NCBI RefSeq assembly: GCF_017349075.1
Contig: NZ_JAFMOF010000005.1
Span: 434,001 to 498,000 of the forward strand
Direction: 5' to 3'
Source of the DNA: Streptomyces triculaminicus
GTDB lineage: Bacteria > Actinomycetota > Actinomycetes > Streptomycetales > Streptomycetaceae
Length of the DNA: 64,000 nt
Both the position numbers and the translations under genes were made by a program. This document shows, one piece after another, positions 8,082 to 16,627 of this stretch. How positions within the stretch are numbered: the stretch's first letter is position 1; each line of letters opens with the position of its first letter. Under the pieces are notes generated by a model. The model ran no database searches. It worked only from the letters and a program-made list of their open reading frames with translations, and was not told the DNA's origin.

Positions 8082-8129
8082 ACCCGGAGCATAGAAGCCG
8101 CCCCGCGGGGCCGGATCGGCCGGCCGGGG

Positions 8130-9035
8130 TCAGCCGGCCGCCTCGCCGGTCACCGAGTGCATCGCGCCGCGCCGCCCCTCGGGGGAGCTCAGCAGGGCCA
8201 CCTTCTCGGCCGTGCCGCTGCCGGGGACCGGGTTGTGCAGCACGATCGTGAGGTCGGGGCGGGCCGGGACGCGCAGCTGGGTGCTCTCCAGGAAGATCGT
8301 GCCCACCAGCGGGTGCTCGATCTCCTTGGTCAGCAGGCCGCCGGGCTGTACGTCGCCGCGCGCCCACAGCTCGGCGAACTCCGGGCTGAGTGCGGCGGTC
8401 TCCGTGACGACGGCCTCGAAGCCCTCGTCGTCGGGGCGCTCGGAGCAGGCGGCGCGGTACTGGGCGACGACGCGGGGCGCGTTCTGCTCCCAGTTCGCGG
8501 CGCGCGAGCGGTAGACGGGGTCGGTGAAGTAGTCGACGAGGCAGTTGTGCCGCTGTTTGGGGCGGAAGCCGAGGACCAGGCCGGCGGCCTCGTTGAAGCA
8601 GATCATGTTCCAGTACTGGTCCATGATGTGGGCGGGTGAGGGCAGCCAGCCGTCGATCAGGCGGACGAGCCCGTCGCAGAGGTAGTCCGAGCCGTGCGTG
8701 GACTCCGGCAGCGGGGGGTTGAGTCCCGCCAGGACGTACAGGTGGCGGCGCTCGGGCCCGTCCAGCCGCAGGACGCGCGCGACCGCGTCGAGCACCTGGG
8801 GCGAGACGGTGATGTCGCGCCCCTGCTCGAGCCACTGGTACCAGGAGGCGCCCACGCCGGCCAGGACGGCGACCTCCTCGCGGCGCAGCCCCGGTGTGCG
8901 GCGGCGGCCCCCGCCGTCCGGCAGGCCGGCCTCCGCCGGGGAGACCCTGGCCCGACGGCTCATCAGGAAGTCGCGCAGTTCCTGGCGGCGGCGTGGTTTG
9001 GCGGCGGTGTGTGCTTCCTGCGACGCGATGGTCAA
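8130..9035 (-). CDS. XRE-family regulator with MmyB-like ligand domain
   Basis: About 301 residues. The N-terminal helix-turn-helix includes LRREEVAVLAGVGASWYQWLEQGR, followed by an MmyB-type PAS-like ligand-binding domain (MDQYWNMICFNEAAGLVLGF, NCLVDYFTDPVYRS, GDVQPGGLLTKEIEHPLVG, LHNPVPGSG). In this family the gene usually sits divergent from an oxidoreductase or transporter that it represses; here the neighbour is an MFS exporter. The start is uncertain: a TTG after GGGGGAGAG is the best candidate, since no ATG or GTG precedes the conserved RRRQELRDFL. An 8-bp palindrome lies 15 bases upstream. Confidence 0.88.
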   Translation of the reverse strand: MTIASQEAHTAAKPRRRQELRDFLMSRRARVSPAEAGLPDGGGRRRTPGLRREEVAVLAGVGASWYQWLEQGRDITVSPQVLDAVARVLRLDGPERRHLYVLAGLNPPLPESTHGSDYLCDGLVRLIDGWLPSPAHIMDQYWNMICFNEAAGLVLGFRPKQRHNCLVDYFTDPVYRSRAANWEQNAPRVVAQYRAACSERPDDEGFEAVVTETAALSPEFAELWARGDVQPGGLLTKEIEHPLVGTIFLESTQLRVPARPDLTIVLHNPVPGSGTAEKVALLSSPEGRRGAMHSVTGEAAG

Positions 9036-9049
9036 CTCTCCCCCTTGCC

Positions 9050-9069
9050 TGGTGGTGCGGCCACCACCA
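9050..9069. promoter_or_regulatory. palindromic operator candidate between XRE regulator and MFS gene
   Basis: Perfect 8-bp inverted repeat TGGTGGTG and CACCACCA with a CGGC spacer, in the 81-base gap between the divergent genes. Its position just ahead of the regulator start fits autoregulation and control of the exporter. Confidence 0.55.
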
Positions 9070-9116
9070 TAAGCACGCACTCCCCATGGTTGTTCCGGCC
9101 GCCGGAAGGTGGGGTC

Positions 9117-10571
9117 ATGGCGATCGACACCCCCATCCGGGCGGAAGCCCGCACCCCCACCCCTGTCCCTGTCCTGTCCGGCCGCGCGAGGCTGATCCTG
9201 CTGGTGCTGTGCGCCGCGCAGTTCATCGTCGCGCTCGACTTCTCCATCCTGAACGTGGCGCTGCCCGTCCTCGGCGAGGACCTGGGCATGGGCCAGGCCG
9301 ACCTGCAGTGGGCGGTGACCGCGTTCGCGCTGCCGTCCGGCGGCTTCCTGCTGTTCTTCGGCCGGATCGCCGACCTGTACGGGCGGCGCCGGCTCTTCCT
9401 GCTGGGCCTGGGCCTGTTCACCTCGGCCTCGGTGCTCGCCACGCTCGCCTGGGATCCGGCGTCCTTCCTGGCCGGGCGGGCCCTGCAGGGCATGGGTGCG
9501 GCCGTGCTCGTCCCCACCGGCATGTCCCTGCTGACCACGACGTTCGCCGAGGGGCCGGAGCGCGAGAAGGCGCTGGGCATCAGCGGCACGCTGCTGTCGC
9601 TGGGCTTCACCATCGGCATGGTGCTCGGCGGTGTGATGACCGACGCGCTGGGATGGCGCTCGACGATGGGGCTGCTCGCGGTGGCCGGCGCGCTGGTGCT
9701 GCTGGCGGCTCCCGGCCTGCTCACCGAGTCCCGGCACCCCGACCGGCCGCGGCTGGACGTGCCGGGCGCGGTGACCGTGACCGGTGGCCTGCTGGCCCTG
9801 ATCTACGCGCTGTCGACGGCGGCGCAGCGGGGCTTCGGCGGTGCGGACGTGCTCGTGACGCTGGTGGCGGGGGTGCTGCTGCTGGTGGCCTTCGTGGTCG
9901 TCGAGTCGCGGGCGGCCGAGCCGCTGGTGTCCCTGGCGATGCTGCGGCGGCGCACGGTCGCCTGGGGCAATCTGGCCGGCCTGATGACGTTCGCGATGAT
10001 GAGCACGGTCGTCTTCCTGCTCACCCTGTACCTGCAGGAGGTGCTGGGGCTCTCCGCCTTCCGCACGGGCCTGGTCTTCGGCGTCCAGGGTCTCCTCGCG
10101 GTCGTCGCCGGCATGACCGCTCCCAAGGTCATCGCCCGGCTGGGCGCCCACCGCACGCTGGTCACCGGCCTGGTGATCCAGGCGGTCTTCACGGCGGCCC
10201 TGCTGGGTGTGGGCCTGTCCTCCGGCGCGCTGCTGGCGCTCGTCGCCGTCTCGCTGGGCTGCGTCGGTCACCTGTGGGCGATCGTCGCCTACGGGGTGAC
10301 GGCGACCTCGGGCCTGAAGGACGCGGAGCAGGGCCTGGCCACGGGTCTGGTCACCAGCTCGCAGCAGGTGGGCCTCACCATCGGCATCCCGCTGCTGAGC
10401 GCTCTGGCGTCGGCCCATGTCAGCGCCCTGCGGGACGGCGGTTCGTCGTTCGCCTCCGCGACGCTGGGGGGCGTGCGGCTGGGGCTCGGCGTGGACGCGG
10501 CCGTGGTGACCGTGGTGGCGGTCCTGACGGCGGTGGGGCTGCGCGGCGCGCGGGCTCGGGCCGCGCGCTGA
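9117..10571 (+). CDS. MFS drug exporter (DHA2-type, 14 helices)
   Basis: A 484-residue major facilitator with the 14-helix drug:H+ antiporter pattern. Motif C-type and motif A-type sequences are present: DFSILNVALPVLGEDLG in helix 1, GRIADLYGRRRLFLLG in the first cytoplasmic loop, and GRALQGMGAAVLVPTGMSLL in helix 4. GGAAGGTGGGG precedes the ATG. Divergent from an XRE/MmyB regulator with a palindrome between them, so it is probably repressed until an effector binds that regulator. Substrate unknown; hydrophobic antibiotics or toxic metabolites are typical. Confidence 0.93.
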   Translation: MAIDTPIRAEARTPTPVPVLSGRARLILLVLCAAQFIVALDFSILNVALPVLGEDLGMGQADLQWAVTAFALPSGGFLLFFGRIADLYGRRRLFLLGLGLFTSASVLATLAWDPASFLAGRALQGMGAAVLVPTGMSLLTTTFAEGPEREKALGISGTLLSLGFTIGMVLGGVMTDALGWRSTMGLLAVAGALVLLAAPGLLTESRHPDRPRLDVPGAVTVTGGLLALIYALSTAAQRGFGGADVLVTLVAGVLLLVAFVVVESRAAEPLVSLAMLRRRTVAWGNLAGLMTFAMMSTVVFLLTLYLQEVLGLSAFRTGLVFGVQGLLAVVAGMTAPKVIARLGAHRTLVTGLVIQAVFTAALLGVGLSSGALLALVAVSLGCVGHLWAIVAYGVTATSGLKDAEQGLATGLVTSSQQVGLTIGIPLLSALASAHVSALRDGGSSFASATLGGVRLGLGVDAAVVTVVAVLTAVGLRGARARAAR

Positions 10572-10583
10572 CGGCGCCGCGCG

Positions 10584-10626
10584 GGGTGGGCCCGGGAGCC
10601 GGGCGGGTCGCGGAAGCGGCCCACCC
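10584..10626. terminator. bidirectional terminator candidate between MFS and GH4 genes
   Basis: Convergent genes end on either side of a 9-bp inverted repeat, GGGTGGGCC (10584-10592) and GGCCCACCC (10618-10626), whose 25-base spacer is itself GC-rich and partly self-complementary. Confidence 0.5.
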
Positions 10627-10657
10627 GGCGTCCGTGCGTTCGCCCGCGGGCGTGTTC

Positions 10658-12004
10658 CTACCTCACCGTGGCCACGGGCTTCGCGCCCTGGGCCCGGGCC
10701 AGGATGCGCGCCGCCACCGCCGGGGAGTCCACCAGCGGGTGCAGCGCCAGGGCGCGCAGGGCCGCGTCGCGGTCCTCGTGGACGGCGGCCTGGATGGCGG
10801 CCCGTTCGACGGCCTTGAGCTGCAGCATCAGCCCCAGCTGGTCCTCCCGCAGGGGCGCGCACGGCAGCGGGCGGGCGCCCTTGGCGTCCACGACGCACAC
10901 CGTCTCGATGACGGCCTCGGGGTCCAGCGCCGGGACGGTCGTGCCGTTGCGGACGTTGAGGATCAGGCGGGCGCCCTCGTCGCCCGCGACGGCCCGCATC
11001 AGGGCCAGGGCCACGCGGTCGTAGCCGCCGCCGTCCAGGTCGCAGGTGTCGCGCTGCCAGCCGCCGCTGGCGGCGCGGCTCTCGGCCATGTACGTCACCT
11101 CGCGCTGCAGCCGGGTGCGCTCCCACAGTTCGTGCGAGCGGTGCGGGGCGGCGGCGGCCTCTTCGAAGAAGCCGCTCTGCTGCTGGTCGAGGAACTCGCC
11201 GCGGGTCTTGGCGGCCTCCCGCACGGAGCGCAGGGTCTCGCGGCGGAAGTAGTAGTAGTGCAGGTATTCGTTGGGCAGGGCGCCCAGGGCCCGCAGCCAG
11301 TCGGCGCCGAAGAGCTTGCCCTCCTCGAAGGAGTCGAGCGCCTGTTCGTCGGCGAGCAGGCCGGGCAGCAGGTCCCGTCCGTCCATCTCCAACGTCCTGA
11401 GCCACCCGAGGTGGTTGAGGCCCACGTAGTCGAAGGTCACCCGGTCGGGGTCGGCGCCCACCGCGCGGGTGGCGCGGCGCACCAGGCCCACCGGGGAGTC
11501 GCAGATGCCGATGACGCGGTCGCCGAGGACGGCGGACATCGCCTCGGTCACCATGCCCGCGGGGTTGGTGAAGTTGATGACCCATGCGTCCGGGGCCGCC
11601 GCCGCCACCCGTTCGGCGATGTCGAGCGCCACCAGGACCGTGCGCAGGCCGTAGAGGACGCCGCCCGCGCCGACCGTCTCCTGTCCCAACACCCCCTCGC
11701 TGAGCGGGATGCGCTCGTCCATCACCCGGCCGGCCGTGCCGCCGACGCGGATGGCGGAGAAGACGAAGTCCGTGCCCCGCAACGCCTGGTCGAGGTCGTC
11801 GGCGATGCGCACGGCCGGGGCGCCCGGCACGCCGGCGGCCTGGGCGGCCAGCACGGACGCGATCACTCTGGCGCGGGTCGAGTCGGTGTCGTACAGCACG
11901 AGTTCCGTACAGCGGCCCGGCGCGTCGCGCCGGGCGTCGTCGAGAAGGGCCCGGTGCACCAACGGCACCCGGAATCCGCCACCGCCGAGAATCGTCAGCC
12001 TCAT
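10658..12004 (-). CDS. glycoside hydrolase family 4 (6-phospho-beta-glucosidase type)
   Basis: A 448-residue NAD- and metal-dependent glycosidase. It has the Rossmann start MRLTILGGGGFRVPLV, the conserved NFTNPAGMVTEAM, ICDSPVGLVRRA with the metal-binding cysteine, and YVGLNHLGW with the metal-binding histidine. GH4 enzymes cleave glycosides through transient oxidation at C3; these sequences resemble 6-phospho-beta-glucosidases, but no PTS genes are nearby. There is no clear ribosome site before MRLTIL; an upstream ATG (MLRYVPAMRL) is possible. Divergent from a PfkB sugar kinase 77 bases away, which suggests a shared sugar pathway. Confidence 0.93.
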   Translation of the reverse strand: MRLTILGGGGFRVPLVHRALLDDARRDAPGRCTELVLYDTDSTRARVIASVLAAQAAGVPGAPAVRIADDLDQALRGTDFVFSAIRVGGTAGRVMDERIPLSEGVLGQETVGAGGVLYGLRTVLVALDIAERVAAAAPDAWVINFTNPAGMVTEAMSAVLGDRVIGICDSPVGLVRRATRAVGADPDRVTFDYVGLNHLGWLRTLEMDGRDLLPGLLADEQALDSFEEGKLFGADWLRALGALPNEYLHYYYFRRETLRSVREAAKTRGEFLDQQQSGFFEEAAAAPHRSHELWERTRLQREVTYMAESRAASGGWQRDTCDLDGGGYDRVALALMRAVAGDEGARLILNVRNGTTVPALDPEAVIETVCVVDAKGARPLPCAPLREDQLGLMLQLKAVERAAIQAAVHEDRDAALRALALHPLVDSPAVAARILARAQGAKPVATVR

Positions 12005-12081
12005 GGCCGGAACGTACCGCAGCATCGGGCACACTGTCCGGACCCGCACCCGTGCATCCCTGAGAGGAGCAACGAGCGAGC

Positions 12082-13251
12082 ATGACGGTCGATTCGCCGC
12101 ACACGACACCGCGTGTCACAGCGCAGGCAGCCGGTCAGGGCGGGTTCACCCCCGTCGAACGTCTCGAGGGCGCGACCCCGGTCCTCGACCCGCTGGCGGC
12201 CTTGCGTTCGGACAGTGATCCGGCAACCGACGTCTACCTGACCGGTACCGTTTTCCTCGACATCATCCTCACGGGGCTTGACTCCGCCCCCGTGCGCGGC
12301 ACCGAGTCCTGGGCGCGCGGCATGGGCTCCAGCCCGGGTGGCATCGCCAACATGGCCACCGCCCTGGCCCGGCTGGGCCTGCGCACCTCGCTCGCGGCGG
12401 CCTTCGGCGACGACATGTACGGGGAGTACTGCTGGGAGTCCCTCTCGCGCGGCGAGGGCATCGACCTGAGCCTGTCGCGCACGGTGCCCGGCTGGCACTC
12501 CCCGGTCACGGTCTCCATGGCGTACGAGGGCGAGCGGACGATGGTCTCCCACGGGCACGAGGCCCCGCCGCCGGAAGAGCCCGCGCCCGAGTGCCCGCCG
12601 CCGGCCCGGGCGTGCGTGGCCCTGCTGGTCCCGGGCAAGCAGGAGGAGTGGATCGCGACGGCGGCCCGGCGCGGCAGCCGCGTCTTCGCGGACGTGGGCT
12701 GGGACGACACCGGCCGCTGGGATCCGGCGGACCTCGCGGACCTCGAGCACTGCGAGGCCTTCCTGCCCAACGCCGAGGAGGCCATGCGCTACACCCGCAC
12801 CGACTGCCCCCGGGCCGCCGCCCACGCGCTCGCCGACAAGGTCCCCCTGGCCGTGGTGACGATGGGCGAGCGGGGCGCGTACGCGGTGGACGGCCGCACG
12901 GGCGAGTGCGCCGAGGTGCCGGCCATCGTGGTGGAGGCGCTGGACCCGACCGGCGCGGGGGACGTCTTCGTGGCGGGATTCGTCACCGGCACCCTCGCCG
13001 AGTGGCCGCTCGCGGACCGGCTCGCCTTCGCGGGCCTGACCGCCGCGCTGTCGGTGCAGGAGTTCGGGGGGTCGCTGTCCGCGCCCGGCTGGGTGGAGAT
13101 CGCCGCGTGGTGGCAGCACGTACGGGCCTACAACGACCAGTCCGCGGTCACCCTGCGCCGCTACGCCTTCCTCGACGGCCTGCTGCCCGCCGCGCCCCGG
13201 CCCTGGCCGCTGCGCCGGGCCGTGCCCACGCTGGGCTTCCGGCACCCGTAA
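12082..13251 (+). CDS. PfkB-family carbohydrate kinase
   Basis: A 389-residue ribokinase-like sugar kinase. The first signature is GSSPGGIANMATALARLGL (about residues 90-108) and the second is DPTGAGDVFVAGFVTG (about 290-305), where the aspartate is the catalytic base and GAGD forms the anion hole. An unusually long N-terminal extension of about 50 residues, rich in T and P, precedes the core. AGAGGAG lies upstream of the ATG. Divergent from the GH4 glycosidase gene; together they could release and phosphorylate a sugar. The substrate cannot be read from sequence. Confidence 0.92.
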   Translation: MTVDSPHTTPRVTAQAAGQGGFTPVERLEGATPVLDPLAALRSDSDPATDVYLTGTVFLDIILTGLDSAPVRGTESWARGMGSSPGGIANMATALARLGLRTSLAAAFGDDMYGEYCWESLSRGEGIDLSLSRTVPGWHSPVTVSMAYEGERTMVSHGHEAPPPEEPAPECPPPARACVALLVPGKQEEWIATAARRGSRVFADVGWDDTGRWDPADLADLEHCEAFLPNAEEAMRYTRTDCPRAAAHALADKVPLAVVTMGERGAYAVDGRTGECAEVPAIVVEALDPTGAGDVFVAGFVTGTLAEWPLADRLAFAGLTAALSVQEFGGSLSAPGWVEIAAWWQHVRAYNDQSAVTLRRYAFLDGLLPAAPRPWPLRRAVPTLGFRHP

Positions 13252-13356
13252 AAGCCTTCGGGCTCACGGGGGCACCGTCGTACCCTTGGTATTCCAAGGT
13301 TCTTCGGCTACCGGAACGCAGGAAAGAGGGGATGAGCAGGCCTTCACGGCCGGCCC

Positions 13357-14349
13357 ATGACTCAGACACCCACACGACCGCAGGCGAGCGCCCGCATCAC
13401 GGTCCCGGCCAAGCACCCCATGGTGACGGTCCTGGGTTCCGGGGACACGCTCCTGCGCGTGATCGAGAACGCCTTCCCGTCGGCGGACATCCACGTACGG
13501 GGCAATGAAGTCAGCGTCGTGGGCGACGAGCGGGAAGTGGCTCTCGTCCAGCGCCTCTTCGCCGAGATGATGCTGGTGCTCCGCACGGGGGCGCCGATGA
13601 CGGAGGACGCGGTGGAACGTTCGATCGCCATGCTCAAGAACGAGGAGAAGGGGGCCGAGACCCCCGCCCAGGTCCTCACCCAGAACATCCTCTCCAGCCG
13701 CGGTCGCACCATCCGCCCCAAGACGCTCAACCAGAAGCGCTATGTCGACGCCATCGACAAGCACACGGTCGTCTTCGGCATCGGCCCGGCCGGCACCGGA
13801 AAGACCTATCTGGCGATGGCCAAGGCGGTCCAGGCGCTGCAGTCCAAGCAGGTCAACCGCATCATCCTGACCCGGCCGGCGGTGGAGGCGGGCGAGCGGC
13901 TCGGCTTCCTGCCCGGCACGCTCTACGAGAAGATCGACCCGTATCTGCGGCCGCTCTACGACGCCCTGCACGACATGCTCGACCCCGACTCCATCCCGCG
14001 CCTGATGGCCGCCGGGACGATCGAGGTCGCGCCGCTGGCGTACATGCGCGGCCGGACGCTGAACGACGCGTTCATCATCCTGGACGAGGCGCAGAACACC
14101 AGCCCCGAGCAGATGAAGATGTTCCTGACCCGGCTCGGCTTCGACTCCAAGATCGTCATCACGGGTGACGTCACCCAGATCGACCTTCCCGGCGGTACGA
14201 AGAGCGGCCTGCGCCAGGTGCGGGAGATCCTCGACGGCGTCGAGGACGTCCACTTCTCCATGCTCACCAGCAACGACGTCGTCCGGCACAAGCTCGTGGG
14301 ACGTATTGTCGACGCGTACGAGCAGTACGACAGCCGCGACGGAAAGTAA
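13357..14349 (+). CDS. phoH: PhoH family ATPase
   Basis: A 330-residue PhoH-like NTPase. Walker A is GPAGTGKTYLAMAKAV (about residue 142), Walker B lies in DAFIILDEAQNTSPEQ, and ITGDVTQIDLPGG is the helicase-like sensor motif. The N-terminal segment (VLGSGDTLLRVIENAFP ... IHVRGNEVSVVGD) is a KH-like or jag-like domain. PhoH proteins are linked to RNA metabolism and are often next to ybeY, as here (12-base gap). No good ribosome site precedes the ATG and the frame closes just upstream at 13333, so an SD-less start is likely. Confidence 0.95.
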   Translation: MTQTPTRPQASARITVPAKHPMVTVLGSGDTLLRVIENAFPSADIHVRGNEVSVVGDEREVALVQRLFAEMMLVLRTGAPMTEDAVERSIAMLKNEEKGAETPAQVLTQNILSSRGRTIRPKTLNQKRYVDAIDKHTVVFGIGPAGTGKTYLAMAKAVQALQSKQVNRIILTRPAVEAGERLGFLPGTLYEKIDPYLRPLYDALHDMLDPDSIPRLMAAGTIEVAPLAYMRGRTLNDAFIILDEAQNTSPEQMKMFLTRLGFDSKIVITGDVTQIDLPGGTKSGLRQVREILDGVEDVHFSMLTSNDVVRHKLVGRIVDAYEQYDSRDGK

Positions 14350-14361
14350 AGCGCAACCACG

Positions 14362-14859
14362 ATGGCAATCGACGTCAACAACGAATCCGGCACTGAGGTC
14401 GACGAGCAGGCGATCCTCGACGTCGCCCGCTACGCCCTCGGCCGGATGCGTATCCACCCGCTCTCCGAGCTCTCGGTCATCGTCGTCGACGCCGAAGCCA
14501 TGGAGCAGCTCCACATCCAGTGGATGGACCTGCCCGGGCCCACCGACGTGATGTCCTTCCCCATGGACGAGCTGCGCCCGCCGGCCAAGGACGACGACGA
14601 GCCGCCGCAGGGCCTCCTCGGCGACATCGTGCTGTGCCCCGAGGTCGCCAGGACTCAGGGCCAGGAGGCGCCGACCGGGCACTCCATGGACGAGGAGCTG
14701 CAGCTCCTGACGGTCCACGGGGTCCTGCACCTCCTGGGCTACGACCACGAGGAGCCCGACGAGAAGGCCGAGATGTTCGGCCTCCAGGCCGCGATCATCG
14801 ACGGCTGGCGTGCCGAGCGCGGCATCGAGGGGCCCTCGCCGGCTCCGACCTTCACGTGA
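14362..14859 (+). CDS. ybeY: endoribonuclease YbeY
   Basis: A 165-residue metal-dependent endoribonuclease needed for 16S rRNA 3' maturation and ribosome quality control. The zinc site HGVLHLLGYDH (HxxxHxxxxxH) is intact, and the preceding PTDVMSFPMDE and LGDIVLCPEVA are family hallmarks. The stop overlaps the GTG of the corC-like gene (GTGA), giving a phoH-ybeY-corC operon. Confidence 0.97.
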   Translation: MAIDVNNESGTEVDEQAILDVARYALGRMRIHPLSELSVIVVDAEAMEQLHIQWMDLPGPTDVMSFPMDELRPPAKDDDEPPQGLLGDIVLCPEVARTQGQEAPTGHSMDEELQLLTVHGVLHLLGYDHEEPDEKAEMFGLQAAIIDGWRAERGIEGPSPAPTFT

Positions 14860-16157
14860 CCGGCCGGCTGATCGCCGCCGCGGTCCTGCTGATCGTCGTC
14901 GCCTGGCTCGCCGCCTGCGCCGAGGCCGGCCTCGCCCGGACCACCCGGTTCCGGGCCGAGGAGGCCGTACGGTCCGGGCGGCGCGGCAGCGCGCGGCTGA
15001 TGGCCGTGGCGGCCGACCCCACCCGCTATCTCAACGTGGCGCTGCTGGTCCGCGTCGCGTGCGAGATGGCCGCGGGCGTCTTCGTCACCTACGTCTGCCT
15101 GGAGGAGTTCGACACCACCTGGCAGGCGCTGACCGTGGCCATCGCCGTGATGGTCCTCGTGTCGTACGTGGCCGTCGGCGTCTCCCCGCGCACCATCGGC
15201 CGCCAGCACCCGCTGAACACCGCCACCGCGGCGGCGTACGTGCTGCTGCCGCTCGCCCGGATCATGGGGCCGGTGCCCCGGCTGCTGATCCTCATCGGCA
15301 ACGCCCTCACCCCCGGCAAGGGCTTCCGCATGGGCCCCTTCGCCTCGGAGGCGGAGCTGCGGGCCATGGTGGACCTGGCGGAGAAGGAGTCGCTGATCGA
15401 GGACGACGAGCGGCGCATGGTCCACTCCGTCTTCGAGCTCGGCGACACCCTCGTGCGCGAGGTCATGGTGCCGCGCACGGACCTCGTCGTCATCGAGCGC
15501 GGCAAGACCATCCGTCAGGCGCTCACCCTCGCGCTGCGCTCGGGCTTCTCGCGCATACCGGTGACCGGCGAGAACGAGGACGACGTGGTGGGCGTGGTCT
15601 ATCTGAAGGACCTCGTCCGCAAGACCCACATCAACCGCGACGCCGAGAGCGAGCTGGTCTCCACGGCCATGCGGCCCGCCGTCTTCGTGCCCGACACCAA
15701 GAACGCCGGCGACCTGCTGCGGGAGATGCAGCAGCAGCGCAACCACTGCGCGGTCGTCATCGACGAGTACGGCGGCACGGCCGGCATCGTCACCATCGAG
15801 GACATCCTCGAGGAGATCGTCGGCGAGATCACCGACGAGTACGACCGCGAGCTGCCGCCCGTCGAGGAGCTCGGCGACGACCGCTACCGCGTCACGGCCC
15901 GGCTCGACCTCGGCGACCTGGGCCGGCTCTACGGCCTGGAGGAGTTCGACGACGAGGACGTCGAGACGGTCGGCGGCCTGCTGGCGAAGTCCCTGGGCCG
16001 GGTGCCGATCGCCGGCGCGACCGCCGAGGTCCCGCTCTCCGAGCGGGGCATGGACCCCGCCCTGGCGGCCCTGCGCCTGACCGCCGAGGCGGCGGCCGGC
16101 CGCCGGAACCGCATCGTGACGGTGCTGGTCGAGCCGGTGCGGGCGGACGACGCCTGA
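14856..16157 (+). CDS. hemolysin C/CorC-like CBS transporter (CNNM family)
   Basis: A 433-residue membrane protein with an N-terminal CNNM (DUF21) domain of about three to four helices, two CBS domains (VMVPRTDLVVIERGKTIRQALTLAL, SRIPVTGENEDDVVGVVYLKDL, and AMRPAVFVPDTKNAGDLL with VVIDEYGGTAGIVTIEDILEEIVGEI), and a C-terminal CorC/HlyC domain (about residues 330-420). The family is implicated in Mg2+/Co2+ efflux. The GTG start overlaps the ybeY stop by four bases. Confidence 0.95.
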   Translation: MTGRLIAAAVLLIVVAWLAACAEAGLARTTRFRAEEAVRSGRRGSARLMAVAADPTRYLNVALLVRVACEMAAGVFVTYVCLEEFDTTWQALTVAIAVMVLVSYVAVGVSPRTIGRQHPLNTATAAAYVLLPLARIMGPVPRLLILIGNALTPGKGFRMGPFASEAELRAMVDLAEKESLIEDDERRMVHSVFELGDTLVREVMVPRTDLVVIERGKTIRQALTLALRSGFSRIPVTGENEDDVVGVVYLKDLVRKTHINRDAESELVSTAMRPAVFVPDTKNAGDLLREMQQQRNHCAVVIDEYGGTAGIVTIEDILEEIVGEITDEYDRELPPVEELGDDRYRVTARLDLGDLGRLYGLEEFDDEDVETVGGLLAKSLGRVPIAGATAEVPLSERGMDPALAALRLTAEAAAGRRNRIVTVLVEPVRADDA

Positions 16158-16216
16158 CCGGGCGAATCCCGTCCGGGCCGGGATTCCTCCCGGCCCGGAC
16201 CGGGAACGTACGCGAA

Positions 16217-16624
16217 ATGGCAGTGGTCACACCTCTCGCGCGCCCGTTGCTGGCGTCGGCCTTCGTCACCAGCGGCGTCCAGACGATCCAGCACCCGGAG
16301 ATGCTGGCCGACCTGGCCGCCCCGGTGGCCCTGGCCATCGCCGAACGCGTCCCGGGCCTGCCCCGTGACGCGGCGGCCCTGGTCCGGCTGAACGGCGCCG
16401 TCCATGTGGCGGCGGGCGCCCTGCTGGCCGTCGGCCGGCTGCCCCGCCTCTCCGCCCTCACCCTGGCCGCCAGCCTCGTCCCGACGACGCTGGCGGCTCA
16501 CGCGTACTGGAAGGAGAGCGACCCGGGCAAGCGCGCCCAGTCGCGCATCGGCTTCTTCAAGAACATGTCGATGCTGGGCGGCCTCCTGCTCGCGGCCGCG
16601 GAACGTCCGCGGCGGCGGGAGTAG
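16217..16624 (+). CDS. DoxX-family membrane protein
   Basis: A 135-residue protein with DoxX character: four hydrophobic segments (PLLASAFVTSGVQTIQHPE, ALVRLNGAVHVAAGALLAVG, LSALTLAASLVPTTLAAHAYW, FKNMSMLGGLLLAAAE). The HAYW and FFKNMSMLGGLLL signatures are typical. DoxX proteins associate with oxidoreductases or redox stress in some bacteria. It lies 59 bases after the CorC-like gene and converges with the CYTH gene, leaving only three bases between stop codons. Confidence 0.88.
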   Translation: MAVVTPLARPLLASAFVTSGVQTIQHPEMLADLAAPVALAIAERVPGLPRDAAALVRLNGAVHVAAGALLAVGRLPRLSALTLAASLVPTTLAAHAYWKESDPGKRAQSRIGFFKNMSMLGGLLLAAAERPRRRE

Positions 16625-16627
16625 GCC

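Noticed and set aside
8894..12085. A 1063-codon plus-strand frame crossing the MFS and GH4 genes
   Set aside because: It overlaps two well-supported genes in wrong frames and encodes low-complexity Arg/Pro/Gly sequence.
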